Source: CAWBJO01 sp963789175 (GTDB lineage Bacteria > Pseudomonadota > Alphaproteobacteria > Rhizobiales > Aestuariivirgaceae). Taken from it: DNA of 64,000 nt. Shown one piece after another: positions 42,918 to 54,049 of the stretch. Numbering within the stretch: the first letter of the stretch is position 1; every line of letters begins with the position of its first letter. The notes under the pieces were generated by a model. The model ran no database searches, had not been told where the DNA came from, and was given only the letters and a program-made list of their open reading frames with translations. The stretch is taken from the NCBI GenBank assembly GCA_963789175.1, contig CAWBJO010000007.1, positions 62,001-126,000 on the forward strand, given 5' to 3'. The position numbers were made by a program, and so were the translations under genes.

Positions 42918-44406
42918 GAGCGGCAACACGATCTACATGCTGTCGGGCGACGCCATCACCACCTCGGGCGCAGGCGCGCATGGCATCTATGCCAGGAACG
43001 GCAACACCATCTCGACGTCCGGCACCATCACAACTTCCGGCGATGGCGCCGACGGCATCGACCTCGACGGTTCCGGCAACGAGGTCACCAACTACGGAAC
43101 GATCACAGCGTCGGGAACGGGCTCGGTCGGCATCTACTCGACGGGCGGCAACACCATCACGACCCACGGGAAGATCTCCGGCGACCAGTATGCGATCTAT
43201 CTCGCGGGCACCGGCGACACCGTCAACTTCATGCAGGGCATGACGCTCGTGGGCGACGTCTATGTCGCCGATGCGGACAACACCTTCTTCTTCGGCGACG
43301 ACCTCAACGCCACCATCACGGTCTCGGGCGTGCTGCCCACCAATGTCAGCGGCGAGGATTTCCTGCTCTGCGACCCGACCTACTATGTCGAGCCGGGCAT
43401 CGGGGGAAGCTGCACGATCCTGGTCACCGACCCGACCGGCTTCGCCATGCTCGACGAGATGCTCGACGACGCCACCGGCCCCGTGTTCGAGGCGGTGGGC
43501 AGGCGGCTGAAGCGGCGCACCTCGGGCGCCGCCGACGTCGCCACGGTCGACGGCATGCTCGTCGCGCCGGCGGGCGGCGAGATCGGGCGGGCGCCCGTCG
43601 CGTGGGCGCGCTCCTACGGCAGCTACCGCGACCAGGAGGCATGGGGCGACATCGGATCGTCGCGGCATTCGCTGGGCGGCCTCGTCACCGGCATCGACGG
43701 CAAGGTCGGGGCCGCGACGCGCGCCGGCGCGCTCATCGGCGCCACGACGGGCGAGCTCGCCTCGGCGAGCCAGGACACGGGCTGGCAGAGCCTCTATGCC
43801 GGCCTCTATGCCGGCCGCGAGGTGGGAGAGGTCGGCATGCTCGGCCTGACGGTGATCGCCGGCGGCGCGTGGTACGACTCCGAGCGCACCATCATCGACA
43901 ACACGTCGGCGACGGGCCGCGAGACGGCCGAGGCCGACTACACCGCCGCATTCGTCTCGCCCGAGCTGTCCCTGCAGTCGCGGCTCGCCTTCGTCTCGCT
44001 GAAGGCGGCGGCGCGCTATGCCGCGCTCTTCGTCGGCGATTACGAGGAGGACGGCTCCTCGTCCGATCTCTCGGTCGACGCACGGACCATCCACATGGCG
44101 GGGATGAGCGGCACGCTCGCCATTCCCTACGCCGTCAACGAGGCGCTGGCGCTCGAGCCCTATGTCGGCCTCGAGGGCCGCTACGCGTCGAGCCCGGACG
44201 TCGCCGCCGAGGCCGTCGCCCTCGGCCAGTCTGTCAGCCTCGATGCGGACGGCGACAAGACGGTCGGCCGCCTCTTCGCCGGCGCCGCGGCCGACTACCA
44301 GGCGAAGGACGCAGCACTCTCCCTGCGCCTGAACCTGCGCGGGACGCTCGACAGCGACGGCACCAAGGCGGCCGTTGCCTCGCTCGACGGCGAGCTGCGC
44401 TTTTAG
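42742..44406 (+). CDS. Autotransporter 1: in-frame distal passenger and outer-membrane barrel
   Basis: This 3' part is open and in the right frame for the repeats from about 42742. It encodes the last repeats, a conserved junction (Asn-Thr-Val/Asp-Thr-Val-Asn-Phe-Met-x-Gly-Met), a Cys-x9-20-Cys pair in the linker (Leu-Cys-Asp-Pro-Thr... Ser-Cys-Thr) and a barrel of about 270 residues. The barrel begins near Ala-Trp-Ala-Arg-Ser-Tyr-Gly-Ser-Tyr and ends in Gly-Glu-Leu-Arg-Phe, with terminal Phe as required for outer-membrane assembly. The barrel shares most residues with that of autotransporter 2. A continuous ORF extends further upstream to 42586, but in a non-native frame. Confidence 0.82.
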   Translation, partial: TNAYGVYAGSNTTISNASTTITTSGVSSHGINLAGSGNTISKVGAITTSGDRAYGVYSASGNTIYMLSGDAITTSGAGAHGIYARNGNTISTSGTITTSGDGADGIDLDGSGNEVTNYGTITASGTGSVGIYSTGGNTITTHGKISGDQYAIYLAGTGDTVNFMQGMTLVGDVYVADADNTFFFGDDLNATITVSGVLPTNVSGEDFLLCDPTYYVEPGIGGSCTILVTDPTGFAMLDEMLDDATGPVFEAVGRRLKRRTSGAADVATVDGMLVAPAGGEIGRAPVAWARSYGSYRDQEAWGDIGSSRHSLGGLVTGIDGKVGAATRAGALIGATTGELASASQDTGWQSLYAGLYAGREVGEVGMLGLTVIAGGAWYDSERTIIDNTSATGRETAEADYTAAFVSPELSLQSRLAFVSLKAAARYAALFVGDYEEDGSSSDLSVDARTIHMAGMSGTLAIPYAVNEALALEPYVGLEGRYASSPDVAAEAVALGQSVSLDADGDKTVGRLFAGAAADYQAKDAALSLRLNLRGTLDSDGTKAAVASLDGELRF

Positions 44407-44518
44407 GAATTTCCGCCGCCAGCGGTTAACACCAAGCCTGCCTTCGAGTGCGTTAACACACTGATTTACCTGGTTTTTTTACCACATCGGGACAATTTTA
44501 GGCTGATTCGACCGGCCA

Positions 44519-44583
44519 GCATCGACTCAGGGTTACGGGTTTGCTAACGCGCTCTCAGATTGTGAGTGAGTTGGAGAGTAACC
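44519..44583 (+). promoter_or_regulatory. Leader of the second autotransporter, shared with the first
   Basis: Aligns with 37351-37414. The two GTTAACAC octamers at 44425-44432 and 44452-44459, 27 nt apart, lie just upstream and could be operator half-sites, though the spacing is not a whole number of helical turns. No clear -35/-10 pair was found. Confidence 0.4.
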
Positions 44584-47500
44584 GTGAAGTTGCATGCGTT
44601 GACCCTGCGCGCCCTGGCCCTTGGCTGCTCGGCGCTCGTTCCCCTTCAAGCCGCCGCCCAGACGAGTTTCACGGTCGACGGGCCTGAGACCACCACACAG
44701 ACGGTCAGCGACGGCGGCACCGGAACGGTGACCAGCAACGGGTCGATCGCCATCACGACAAACAACACGAATGCGATCTTGGCGACGGGCGGAACGTCGA
44801 CGGCACCGAACACGGTCAACATCCATGGGGCCGTTTCGACGACCGGCATTGGTTCCACGGCCGTCTCGCTCGGCGCATACAGCGATCTCGCTCTCGGGGC
44901 CGACGGCACGATCTCGGCGACGCGCGACACTTCCTACGGCATCAACGCCGCCATCAACACGACGATCGAGATCGCCGGCAAGATGACGACGGAAACCGTG
45001 GCGATCTACACGGCCGAATGCCGACGAGCGTCGCCGAGCGGGTGCGCGTCCTGGTCTCGGACGGCGGGTCCATCAAGACGAGCGGGAATGAGAGCGCCCA
45101 CGGCATCAGTCTCGGCAGATACGGAAACCTCGAGACCGTCGCCGGAAGCTCGATCACGACGACGGGGTCGCGGTCGGCCGGCATCTACGCCAACGGCATC
45201 ACGACGATCGCCAACGCCGGCACCCTCTCGACGAAGTACGTCGGCATCTACCTCGATGGAACGGGCAACACGCTCACCCAATCGGGAACGCTGACGGCGA
45301 CCACAGACAACGCAATCGGCATCTTCTCGAAAGGCGGCAGCAACGCCATCACGCTTGCGGAAGCGGCGAAGGTCGTCACGACAGGAACGGGTGCGGAAGC
45401 GATCGTGCTCGGCAACTCAGACACGCTCAGTATCGCGGTAGGCGCCAGCGTCGCGACGGCAGGCGAAGACGCCCACGGCATCCTCGCGCGAAACAACGCG
45501 ACGATTTCCAATGCCGGCGCCATCGCCACGCAAGGCGACGGAGCCTATGGCATCTCGCTCTATGGCAGCGGCAGCACCCTCACGCATTCGGGCAGCATCA
45601 GCACGGAGGGCGAGAGCGCATACGGCGTCTACTCGAATGACGGAACGTCGACGGGTAACACCATCACGCTCGAAGATGGGAGCACGATCGCCACGACGGG
45701 CTCGCAGGCCCACGGTGTCTATCTTGGCCAGTATTCGAGCTTGTTCGTCGAGAGCGGGGCAAGCATTTCCGCACAAACCGAATCCGCCCATGGAATCGAC
45801 GCCGCCACCCACACGACCATCGAGGTGGCAGGGGCAATTGAATCAGTTGCAGTGGGGCTGTTCGCTGCGGACGCAACGAATGTGGCCGAAGGTGTCAACA
45901 TCCTGGTCAAGGACGGGGGATCGATCCGGACAGCTGGCCTGACCTTTACCACTGGGCATGGCATCTATCTTGGCGATTACGGCAAGTTGGAACTCGAATC
46001 AGGAACGTCGATCGCGACCGAGGGCGAGGAGTCCGACGGGATCAATACGGGCACGCAACGTCCAGATCGTGAATGCCGGCAGCATAAAGATCGAAGCGTA
46101 GTGGAATCAGGCTGGGCGCCTCGTCGACACTCGTTCAATCCGGCGACATCACCGTGGCAGGCCCCCGCTCCGGTTCCGCTGCGATTTCGAGCAGCGGCAG
46201 CAACACGATCACTCTCACGGACAGTGCGAGGATTCTAACCAAGACGAGTTATTCTTCGGGCATTGTGTTGGGCGGCTCCGACGTGCTGAGCGTTGCCTCT
46301 GGAGCAACGATCACCACCGAGAATAATTTCAGCAATGGAATTGATGTCAGTGACAATAATGACAACTCCATAGATCATGCAGGCACGATCACGACCGCAG
46401 GTGCGAGACGCCGATGGCATCGAGGTCTATGGAGCGGGCAACTCCGTCGTCCACTCGGGAAGCATTGTCACGTCGGGATTGAGGGGTTTCGGCATCAATG
46501 TGGCATCGGGATATAGCTTGTCCCACAACGACGTCACTGTCGGCGCAGGCGGCACGATCATCACGACCGGGACCGCGGCTCATGGCGTCTATTTTGTCGG
46601 ACTATACGGAGTTGACGATCGAAGGCGCATCGACGACTGCAGTTGCCGGCAGCATTAGGACGGGCAGCAGCAGCGACAGCACCCAGGGTGCGCGAGCGGA
46701 CGGCATTCGCGCCAACAGCTACGCACAAATCGACAACACCGGTGACATCGTGACGTATGGCACGGAGGCTTACGGCATTCGGCTGCTAGGCCTTGCGAAC
46801 TCAATCTCGAATTCCGGCAGCATCACGACGAAAACCGCCAACTCACATGGAATCTCGGCCGACATCGGTGAGCTCGGCAACGGACGCCAACACCATCACG
46901 TCGAGGACGGCGGCTCGATCGACGACGAAGGCGACTGACGCGCATGGCGTCTACCTCGGTAACTACAACATCCTGGTCGTCGAGGCGGGCGGGCACATCG
47001 AGACCAACGGCGAGAACGCCTATGGCGTCTACGCGCTCGACAACACGATCGATCGCCAATGCCAGCACGACCATCGGCACCACCGGCGACGGCATCGCAC
47101 GGCATCGACCTCTTCGGCACCGGCAACACCGTCTCGCAGGTCGGCTGCGATCACAACCAAGGGCGACGACGCCTACGGCGTCTACTCCGCCGATGCGACG
47201 GACGCGGCGACCGCGAACAAGATCACCATGCTATACGGCGACAGCATCACGACTTACGGAACAAGTTCCTATGGCATGCGCCTCGGCGATTTCACCGAGC
47301 TCGACATCGCCGACGGAGCCACCATCACGACGACGGGCGATCGACGCGCACGCTCTCTTCGCATACGACGACACGACGATCGTCAACGCGGGGACGCTGA
47401 CGACAAACGAGTCCGGCGCCTACGGCATCTCGCTGAACGGCGTGCGCAACTACCGTCACCACATCGGGCGACATCGACCGAGCCGGCGATGACGTCGATC

Positions 47501-48958
47501 GGCATCTACTCCGGCCCCGCGACCTCCGCCTCCGACGCCAACAGGATTTATGTGAGCGGCAACGTCACCACGTCGGGAGACCAGGCCTACGCGATCTACC
47601 TCGACGACTACAGCGAGCTCACCGTCGGTCGCCGCCACCACCGTCATGGCGAAGGACGCGGACACGGCCGCCATCTACGCCACCGACCAACACCATCGAT
47701 CACCACCTACGGCGTTATCAGCGGCACCGACTACGCCATCTACCTCGCCGGCGCGGGCAACACGGTCAACTTCATGAAGGGCATGACGCTCAAGGGCAGG
47801 GTGTTCGTCGGCGACGAGGACAACACCTTCGTCTTCGGCGACGGCCTCAACGCCAACATCACCATCGACGTGGACAAGGGCTACGAACCTCTCTTCGTCA
47901 GCGGCGAGGACTACGTCTTCTGCACGCCGACGTACTACGTGGACGAAGGCATCTCCAAGAGCTGCACCTTCGCATCGGTCGACCCGACCGGCTTCGCCAT
48001 CCTCGACGAGCTGCTCGAGGACGCGACCGTGCCCGTCTTCGAATCCGTGAGCCGGCGGCTGAAGCGCCGCGATGCCATCGGCGACGTCGCGGCCGACCAG
48101 GGCATGATGGTCGCCCCGGCCGGCGGCGGCACCTCCTGGCGGGAGCCGGTGGCATGGGCCCGCGCCTACGGCAGCTACCGCGACCAGGCCGCATACGACG
48201 ACATCGCCGCCTTCCAGCACGGCCTCGGCGGGCTCGTCGCCGGCATCGACGGCAACATCGACGCGAGGACGCGGGCCGGCGTGCTGATCGCCAGCACGAC
48301 GGGCACCGCCAGCTCCTCGAGCGTCGACATCGACTGGCAGACGCTCTTCGGCGGCGTCTATGCCGGCCGCGAGGTCGGCGCCGACAGCATCCTCGGCCTC
48401 ACGGTCCTCGCCGGCGGCGCCTGGTACCAGTCCGAGCGCACGATCATCGACAACACCTCGGCGTCGGGGTCGGAGACGGCGGAGGCCGACTATTCGGCCG
48501 GCTTCGTGTCGCCGGAGCTGTCGCTCAAGACGTCGCTCGGAGCGGCGGAGCTCAGGCTCGCCGGCCGGTACGCGGCGCTCTTCGTCGGCGACTACGAGGA
48601 GGAGGGCTCCTCCTCCGACCTCTCGGTCGACAAGCGCACCGTCCATCTCGCCGGCGTCGGCGCGACGCTCGCGCTGCCTTACCGGGTGAACGACCGGCTC
48701 ACAATCGAGCCCTATGTCGGGGTCGAGGGCCGCTATGCCTCGAGCAAGGAAATGGTGGGCGAGGTCGCCTCGCTCGGACAGTCGGTCACGCTCGATGCCG
48801 ACGGCGACAAGAAGGTCGGCCGCGTCATCGTCGGCGCCAACGCCACCTACCGCTCGAAGAACAGCAAGCTCGCGTGGAAGCTGGCGCTCAAGGGCACGCT
48901 GGACAGCGACGGCACCAAGGCGGTGGTGGCCTCATTCGGCGGCGAGCTCAGCTTCTAG
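44584..48958 (+). pseudogene. Autotransporter 2: paralogous passenger and barrel, frame broken several times
   Basis: GTG at 44584 has GGAGAG about 6 nt upstream and opens a signal peptide (Val-Lys-Leu-His-Ala-Leu... Ala-Ala-Ala-Gln) almost the same as in autotransporter 1. The passenger has the same repeat core but fewer copies. Long open segments are 44584-45015, 45018-46055 and 46154-46400, before a 3' frame with barrel. At least ten extra bases, and possibly several GATC-type four-base duplications near 47050 and 47697, interrupt the frame; each removal restores the repeat pattern. If intact it would have about 1,450 residues and be exposed at the cell surface. It lies 178 nt after the first autotransporter, same strand. 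Confidence 0.75.
47698..48958 (+). CDS. Autotransporter 2: in-frame distal passenger and outer-membrane barrel
   Basis: From about 47698 the frame is native to the stop. It encodes Gly-Val-Ile-Ser-Gly-Thr-Asp-Tyr-Ala-Ile-Tyr-Leu-Ala-Gly, the Thr-Val-Asn-Phe-Met-Lys-Gly-Met-Thr-Leu junction, a linker with two cysteines, and a barrel starting at Ala-Trp-Ala-Arg-Ala-Tyr-Gly-Ser-Tyr and ending Gly-Gly-Glu-Leu-Ser-Phe. Barrel regions such as Ser-Ser-Ser-Asp-Leu-Ser-Val-Asp and Tyr-Val-Gly-x-Glu-Gly-Arg-Tyr-Ala-Ser match autotransporter 1. An ORF reaches back to 46793 but passes through non-native frame in between. Confidence 0.82.
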
Positions 48959-49027
48959 GCGGCGTCGCCCGGGAGACGGAGGTCCGCCTCCGCAGGCCGG
49001 GGGTGCCGGCACGATGGCCGTGTCGCC

Positions 49028-49912
49028 TCATTCGGCGGGGAACCTCGGTCGCGCGGCATTCCTCATCTCGACCAGGATGTGGAATGCGACTGCGGCGAGC
49101 ACGACGAGGCCACCGGCGAGCGTCCACGCTCCCGGCGTCTCGTCGAAGAGCAGCCATACCCAGAACGGCCCGAGCGGAACGTCGATCAGGCTGATCAACG
49201 CCACCTCGGCGGCGGGGGCGAGCCTCGAGCCCCAGCCGAAGAGCGCCAGGCCGACGGCGCTGTTGACGACGCCGAACAGCGCCAGGATGCCGATGTCGGA
49301 CGCCGGGATCGCCAGCGGCTCGCAGAAGAACCAGCAGACGAGCGTCGCAAGCCACGCCGACAGGCCGAGGGCCGGGACCATGGGGAGGTCGCTCTTCCAC
49401 CTCAGAATCACGGTCATCAAGGCCATGGAGAGCGTCATCCCGAAGGCGAGAAGCTGGCCAAGGAAATCGCCGCCGAGGTCGGCCGGGTCGAGGGTGATCA
49501 GCACGCCGGCCATGGCGACGGCGCTGGCGAGGAGGGTGGTGCGCGACGGGCGCTCGCCGAGGATGAGATAGGCGCAGGCCGCGGTGACGAACGGCGCCGT
49601 CGCATAGATGGCATAGACGTTGGCGACCGTCGTCAGCCGCAGGCTGGTGATGAAGCACACCATGCCGGCGGCCGACACCACCGCCAGAAGCAAGCCGGCC
49701 AGGCCGAGCTTGCGGAAAGCGGCGATCGTCTCGCCACGGTAGGTCACGACCGTCATCGCCATGATGGCGAGGCCTGCGAAGACGCCGCGCCAGAACAGGA
49801 GGGTCCAGGCATCGGCATCGACGGCGCGGGTAAAGAAGCCGGCGGTCGACCAGGCAACGGCGGAAAGAACGATCAGGATCCATCCCTGCAGGCGCGACGG
49901 CAGGGTTTTCAT
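49028..49912 (-). CDS. EamA/DMT family transporter
   Basis: 294 residues, ten predicted membrane helices in two EamA halves. The head has Ala-Val-Ala-Trp-Ser-Thr-Ala-Gly-Phe-Phe-Thr-Arg, and the family signatures Phe-Trp-Arg-Gly-Val and Leu-Gly-Glu-Arg-Pro-Ser are present. The start overlaps the stop of the next upstream EamA gene by 4 nt, so the two are coupled and could function as separate exporters or a pair. Substrate unknown. Confidence 0.92.
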   Translation of the reverse strand: MKTLPSRLQGWILIVLSAVAWSTAGFFTRAVDADAWTLLFWRGVFAGLAIMAMTVVTYRGETIAAFRKLGLAGLLLAVVSAAGMVCFITSLRLTTVANVYAIYATAPFVTAACAYLILGERPSRTTLLASAVAMAGVLITLDPADLGGDFLGQLLAFGMTLSMALMTVILRWKSDLPMVPALGLSAWLATLVCWFFCEPLAIPASDIGILALFGVVNSAVGLALFGWGSRLAPAAEVALISLIDVPLGPFWVWLLFDETPGAWTLAGGLVVLAAVAFHILVEMRNAARPRFPAE

Positions 49913-50781
49913 GGCGAGGGCGGGCGGCGGTTCATGAGATTGCCGACGAGGATGAGGACCGCGCCGAGCGCGAGAAAGACGGTGAGCGGCTCGCCATAGA
50001 GCGCCGATCCCATGGCGATGGTGAGCGGAACGCGCAGGAAATCGAGCGGGCCGATGACGGTGGCGTCGACGGAGGCGGTGGCGCGGGTGAGGCAGTAGTG
50101 TCCCGCCGAGCCGACGATGCCGAGAAGCACGACGTAGGGATAAAGCGCGGGCGACGGCCAAACCCACGTGAAGACTTGGGGCAGGAAGGTGACGAGCAAG
50201 ACGATCACCGCTGTCGCGTAGACCGCCTGGGTCCAGAACATGTAGGCGAGGATGGTGAGCGTCGACTCGCTGCCCGTCAGCTTCTTCACCAGGGTCACCG
50301 ACAGGCTGAAGCCCAGCGCGGAGGCGAGGGCGGCGAGGGCGCCCGGATGGATGGCGGCGATCCCCGGCCGCAGGATGAGCAGGACGCCGGCGAATCCGAG
50401 GGCGATCGCCAGGATGCGGTTGCGGGACAGGCGTTCGCCGAGAAGGACGGTGGCGAAGATCGCGGTCCAGATGGGCATGGTGAACTCGATCGACACGACC
50501 TCGGCGAGAGGAATGAGCGCGACCGCCAGGAACCAGAAGAACTGGGCCGCGAAGTGCACCGAGTTGCGCAGGAAATGAACCGGACGGTGCTCGCTGGCGA
50601 AGATGCGGCCGCGGCTGCCGAGGACAAAGGGCGCCAGGGCGGCGGCACCGATGAAGGTCCTGAGCGCCATGATCTCGATAACCGGGATTTCGCGCGACAG
50701 CTCGCGGGCCGCGAGGGTCAGGCCCAGCGTGCACAGAATCCAGAGCGCCATCCACAGCGCGGCACGGCTGAAACCCGTCAT
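49909..50781 (-). CDS. EamA/DMT family transporter, second of an overlapping pair
   Basis: 290 residues with ten predicted membrane helices. Motifs include Ile-Met-Ala-Leu-Arg-Thr-Phe-Ile-Gly, Ile-Glu-Phe-Thr-Met-Pro-Ile-Trp-Thr-Ala, Leu-Leu-Gly-Glu-Arg-Leu-Ser-Arg, and a C-terminal Asp-Ala-Thr-Val-Ile-Gly-Pro-Leu-Asp-Phe-Leu-Arg. This is the S-adenosylmethionine-uptake-like branch of EamA proteins found in alphaproteobacteria, by resemblance only. Start ATG 50781. It is divergent from cysS, with 269 nt between; no promoter was assigned there. Confidence 0.9.
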   Translation of the reverse strand: MTGFSRAALWMALWILCTLGLTLAARELSREIPVIEIMALRTFIGAAALAPFVLGSRGRIFASEHRPVHFLRNSVHFAAQFFWFLAVALIPLAEVVSIEFTMPIWTAIFATVLLGERLSRNRILAIALGFAGVLLILRPGIAAIHPGALAALASALGFSLSVTLVKKLTGSESTLTILAYMFWTQAVYATAVIVLLVTFLPQVFTWVWPSPALYPYVVLLGIVGSAGHYCLTRATASVDATVIGPLDFLRVPLTIAMGSALYGEPLTVFLALGAVLILVGNLMNRRPPSP

Positions 50782-51050
50782 CGATCCCCCGTCCAGTCCG
50801 AACCCGACGCTAGCGGAATTCCGCCAAGGACGGCAGGTCCTTAGCATCATGTTTGCCATGCGGCGGGGGCAGCCTTGACGGATCAACAGGGCTCGGTCAT
50901 TGTGCGCGGCCATGACGAACGCCGCCATCAGAGCAGCCGCAATCCGCAGCTGCATCATTATTATCAGCTAGCATTCCCACGCTGGCTGGCGGCCGCTTTT
51001 CTTTCTTCGTGAGTTGAAGCGATCTCCGGGCCAGCAGGGCCACGGACGAC

Positions 51051-52373
<1,323 letters not shown>

Positions 52374-52377
<4 letters not shown>

Positions 52378-53969
52378 AGGAGCGGCTCTATCTCTTCGAC
52401 ACGACGCTGCGCGACGGGCAGCAGACGCCGGGCATCGACTACTCGCTCGAAGACAAGCTCATCGTCCTCAAATGGCTGGACGAGCTCGGGCTCGACTACA
52501 TCGAGGGTGGATATCCGGGCGCCAATCCGACCGACACGGCGCTCTTCGCCGAGGATCGCAAGCTCAATGCCAAACTCACTGCGTTCGGCATGGTGAAGCG
52601 CATCGGCCGGTCGGTCGCCAACGACGCGGGACTGCAGGACGTGCTTCGAGCCCGGGCGCCGGCGATCTGCTTCGTCGCCAAGTCGTGGGACTTCCACGTG
52701 CGGGTGGCGCTCGGCGCCACCAACGAGGACAATCTCGAGGCCATCCGGCAGTCGGTCGCCGCGGCGGTCGCGACCGGACGCGAAGTTATGGTCGATTGCG
52801 AACATTTTTTCGACGGCTACAAGGCCAACCCGGCGTACGCCGTCGCCTGCGCCAATGCCGCCCACCGCAGCGGGGCGCGATGGGTGGTGCTGTGCGACAC
52901 CAACGGCGGGACGCTCCCGAACGAAGTCGGAGCCATCGTCCGGGAGGTCGCGAAAACCGTGCCGGGCAATCATCTCGGCATCCACGCCCACAACGACACC
53001 GACCATGCGGTGGCGAATTCGCTCGCGGCGGTGATGGCCGGAGCGCGACAGATCCAGGGCACGCTCAACGGGATCGGCGAGCGGTGCGGGAACGCCAATC
53101 TCGTCTCGATCCTGCCGACGCTGAAACTGAAGGCGCCCTTCCGCGATCGGTTCGAGATCGGCGTTTCGGATGCGCAGCTCGCCACGCTGACACATGTGTC
53201 GCACGCCTTCGACGAACTCCTGAACGAACGGCCGCGGCGCCAGGCGCCCTATGTGGGGGAGAGCGCGTTCGCGACCAAAGCCGGGATCCATGCCTCGGCC
53301 ATCGTGAAGGACCCGGAGACCTACGAACACGTCGCCCCGGCCAGCGTCGGCAACCGGCGCCGGCTTCTCGTCTCCGACCAGGCGGGCAAGTCCAACCTGG
53401 TGACGGAGCTCGCTCGCATCGGCCTCGATGTAGCCAAGGACGACCCGCGGCTCGACATCCTGCTGCGGGAAGTCAAGGACCGGGAGGGGCTGGGCTACGC
53501 CTATGAGGGTGCCGATGCCTCTTTCGAGCTCCTGGCGCGGCGGACGCTCGGCTCGGTCCCCGCCTATTTCGACGTCGAGAGCTACAGGGTCATGGTCGAG
53601 AAGCGCCACAACGCGCTGGGCCAGCACGTCACGGTGTCGGAGGCAGTGGTCAAGGTGGTGGTGGACGGCGAGACCATCCTGTCGGCCGGCGAGGGCAACG
53701 GACCGGTCAACGCGCTCGACGTCGCCCTGCGCAAGGACCTCGGCAAGTACCAGGGATACATCGCGGATCTGGCGCTGGTCGACTACAAGGTCCGTATTCT
53801 CAACGGCGGTACGGGAGCCACGACCCGGGTCCTCATCGAAAGCCGCGACCAGAAGGGAACCCACTGGTTCACGGTCGGCGTCTCGCCCAACATCGTCGAT
53901 GCGTCCTTCCAGGCCCTGAGCGATTCGATAATCTACAAGCTGATCCGCGACGGCGCCCCGGCGCCCTGA
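52374..53969 (+). CDS. cimA: Citramalate synthase
   Basis: The true start is ATG 52374, overlapping the cysS stop; a frame reading through from cysS exists only because of the cysS frameshift. The 531-residue protein has the HMGL-like domain with Phe-Asp-Thr-Thr-Leu-Arg-Asp-Gly-Gln-Gln-Thr-Pro-Gly, Gly-Ile-His-Ala-His-Asn-Asp-Thr (metal His), and Asn-Gly-Ile-Gly-Glu-Arg-Cys-Gly-Asn-Ala-Asn. The C-terminal LeuA-dimer regulatory domain (about 390-520) is present. It condenses pyruvate with acetyl-CoA to (R)-citramalate for isoleucine, bypassing threonine. Related homocitrate synthases lack this length and order, so confidence is high. Confidence 0.93.
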
Positions 53970-54049
53970 GGGCCAGGAGAGACCTGCCATGCGGGAGGAG
54001 CATGGACGGGCGCTTTGCGCTCCCGCCGCGCGCCGCTAAAAGTCGGCCC

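Larger units (their letters stand above)
37415..44406 (+). pseudogene. Autotransporter 1: repeat-rich beta-helix passenger and barrel, reading frame broken many times
   Basis: GTG at 37415 (GGGAG 7 nt upstream) starts a signal peptide (Val-Lys-Leu-Lys-Ser... to Gln-Ala-Gln) and a passenger of tandem repeats. The repeat core is Asn-Thr-x-Thr-His-Ser-Gly-x-Ile-x-Thr-x-Gly-x-x-Ala-Tyr-Gly-Ile-Tyr, with Tyr-Gly-Ile-Tyr-Leu-Gly-Asp-Tyr recurring. Open segments in different frames cover it (37415-37711, 37878-38447, 38783-39523, 39675-40085 and others) and the end is a full barrel. Comparison of repeat copies shows almost all breaks are single inserted bases, so the gene may be intact in the cell (about 2,300 residues). 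It would be secreted across the outer membrane as an adhesin-like surface protein. Annotated as broken because the sequence as given is not translatable. Confidence 0.75.

Noticed and set aside
37415..48958. Phase variation by slipped-strand repeats
   Set aside because: The breaks do not lie in homopolymer or short tandem tracts of useful length and are too many for an on/off switch.
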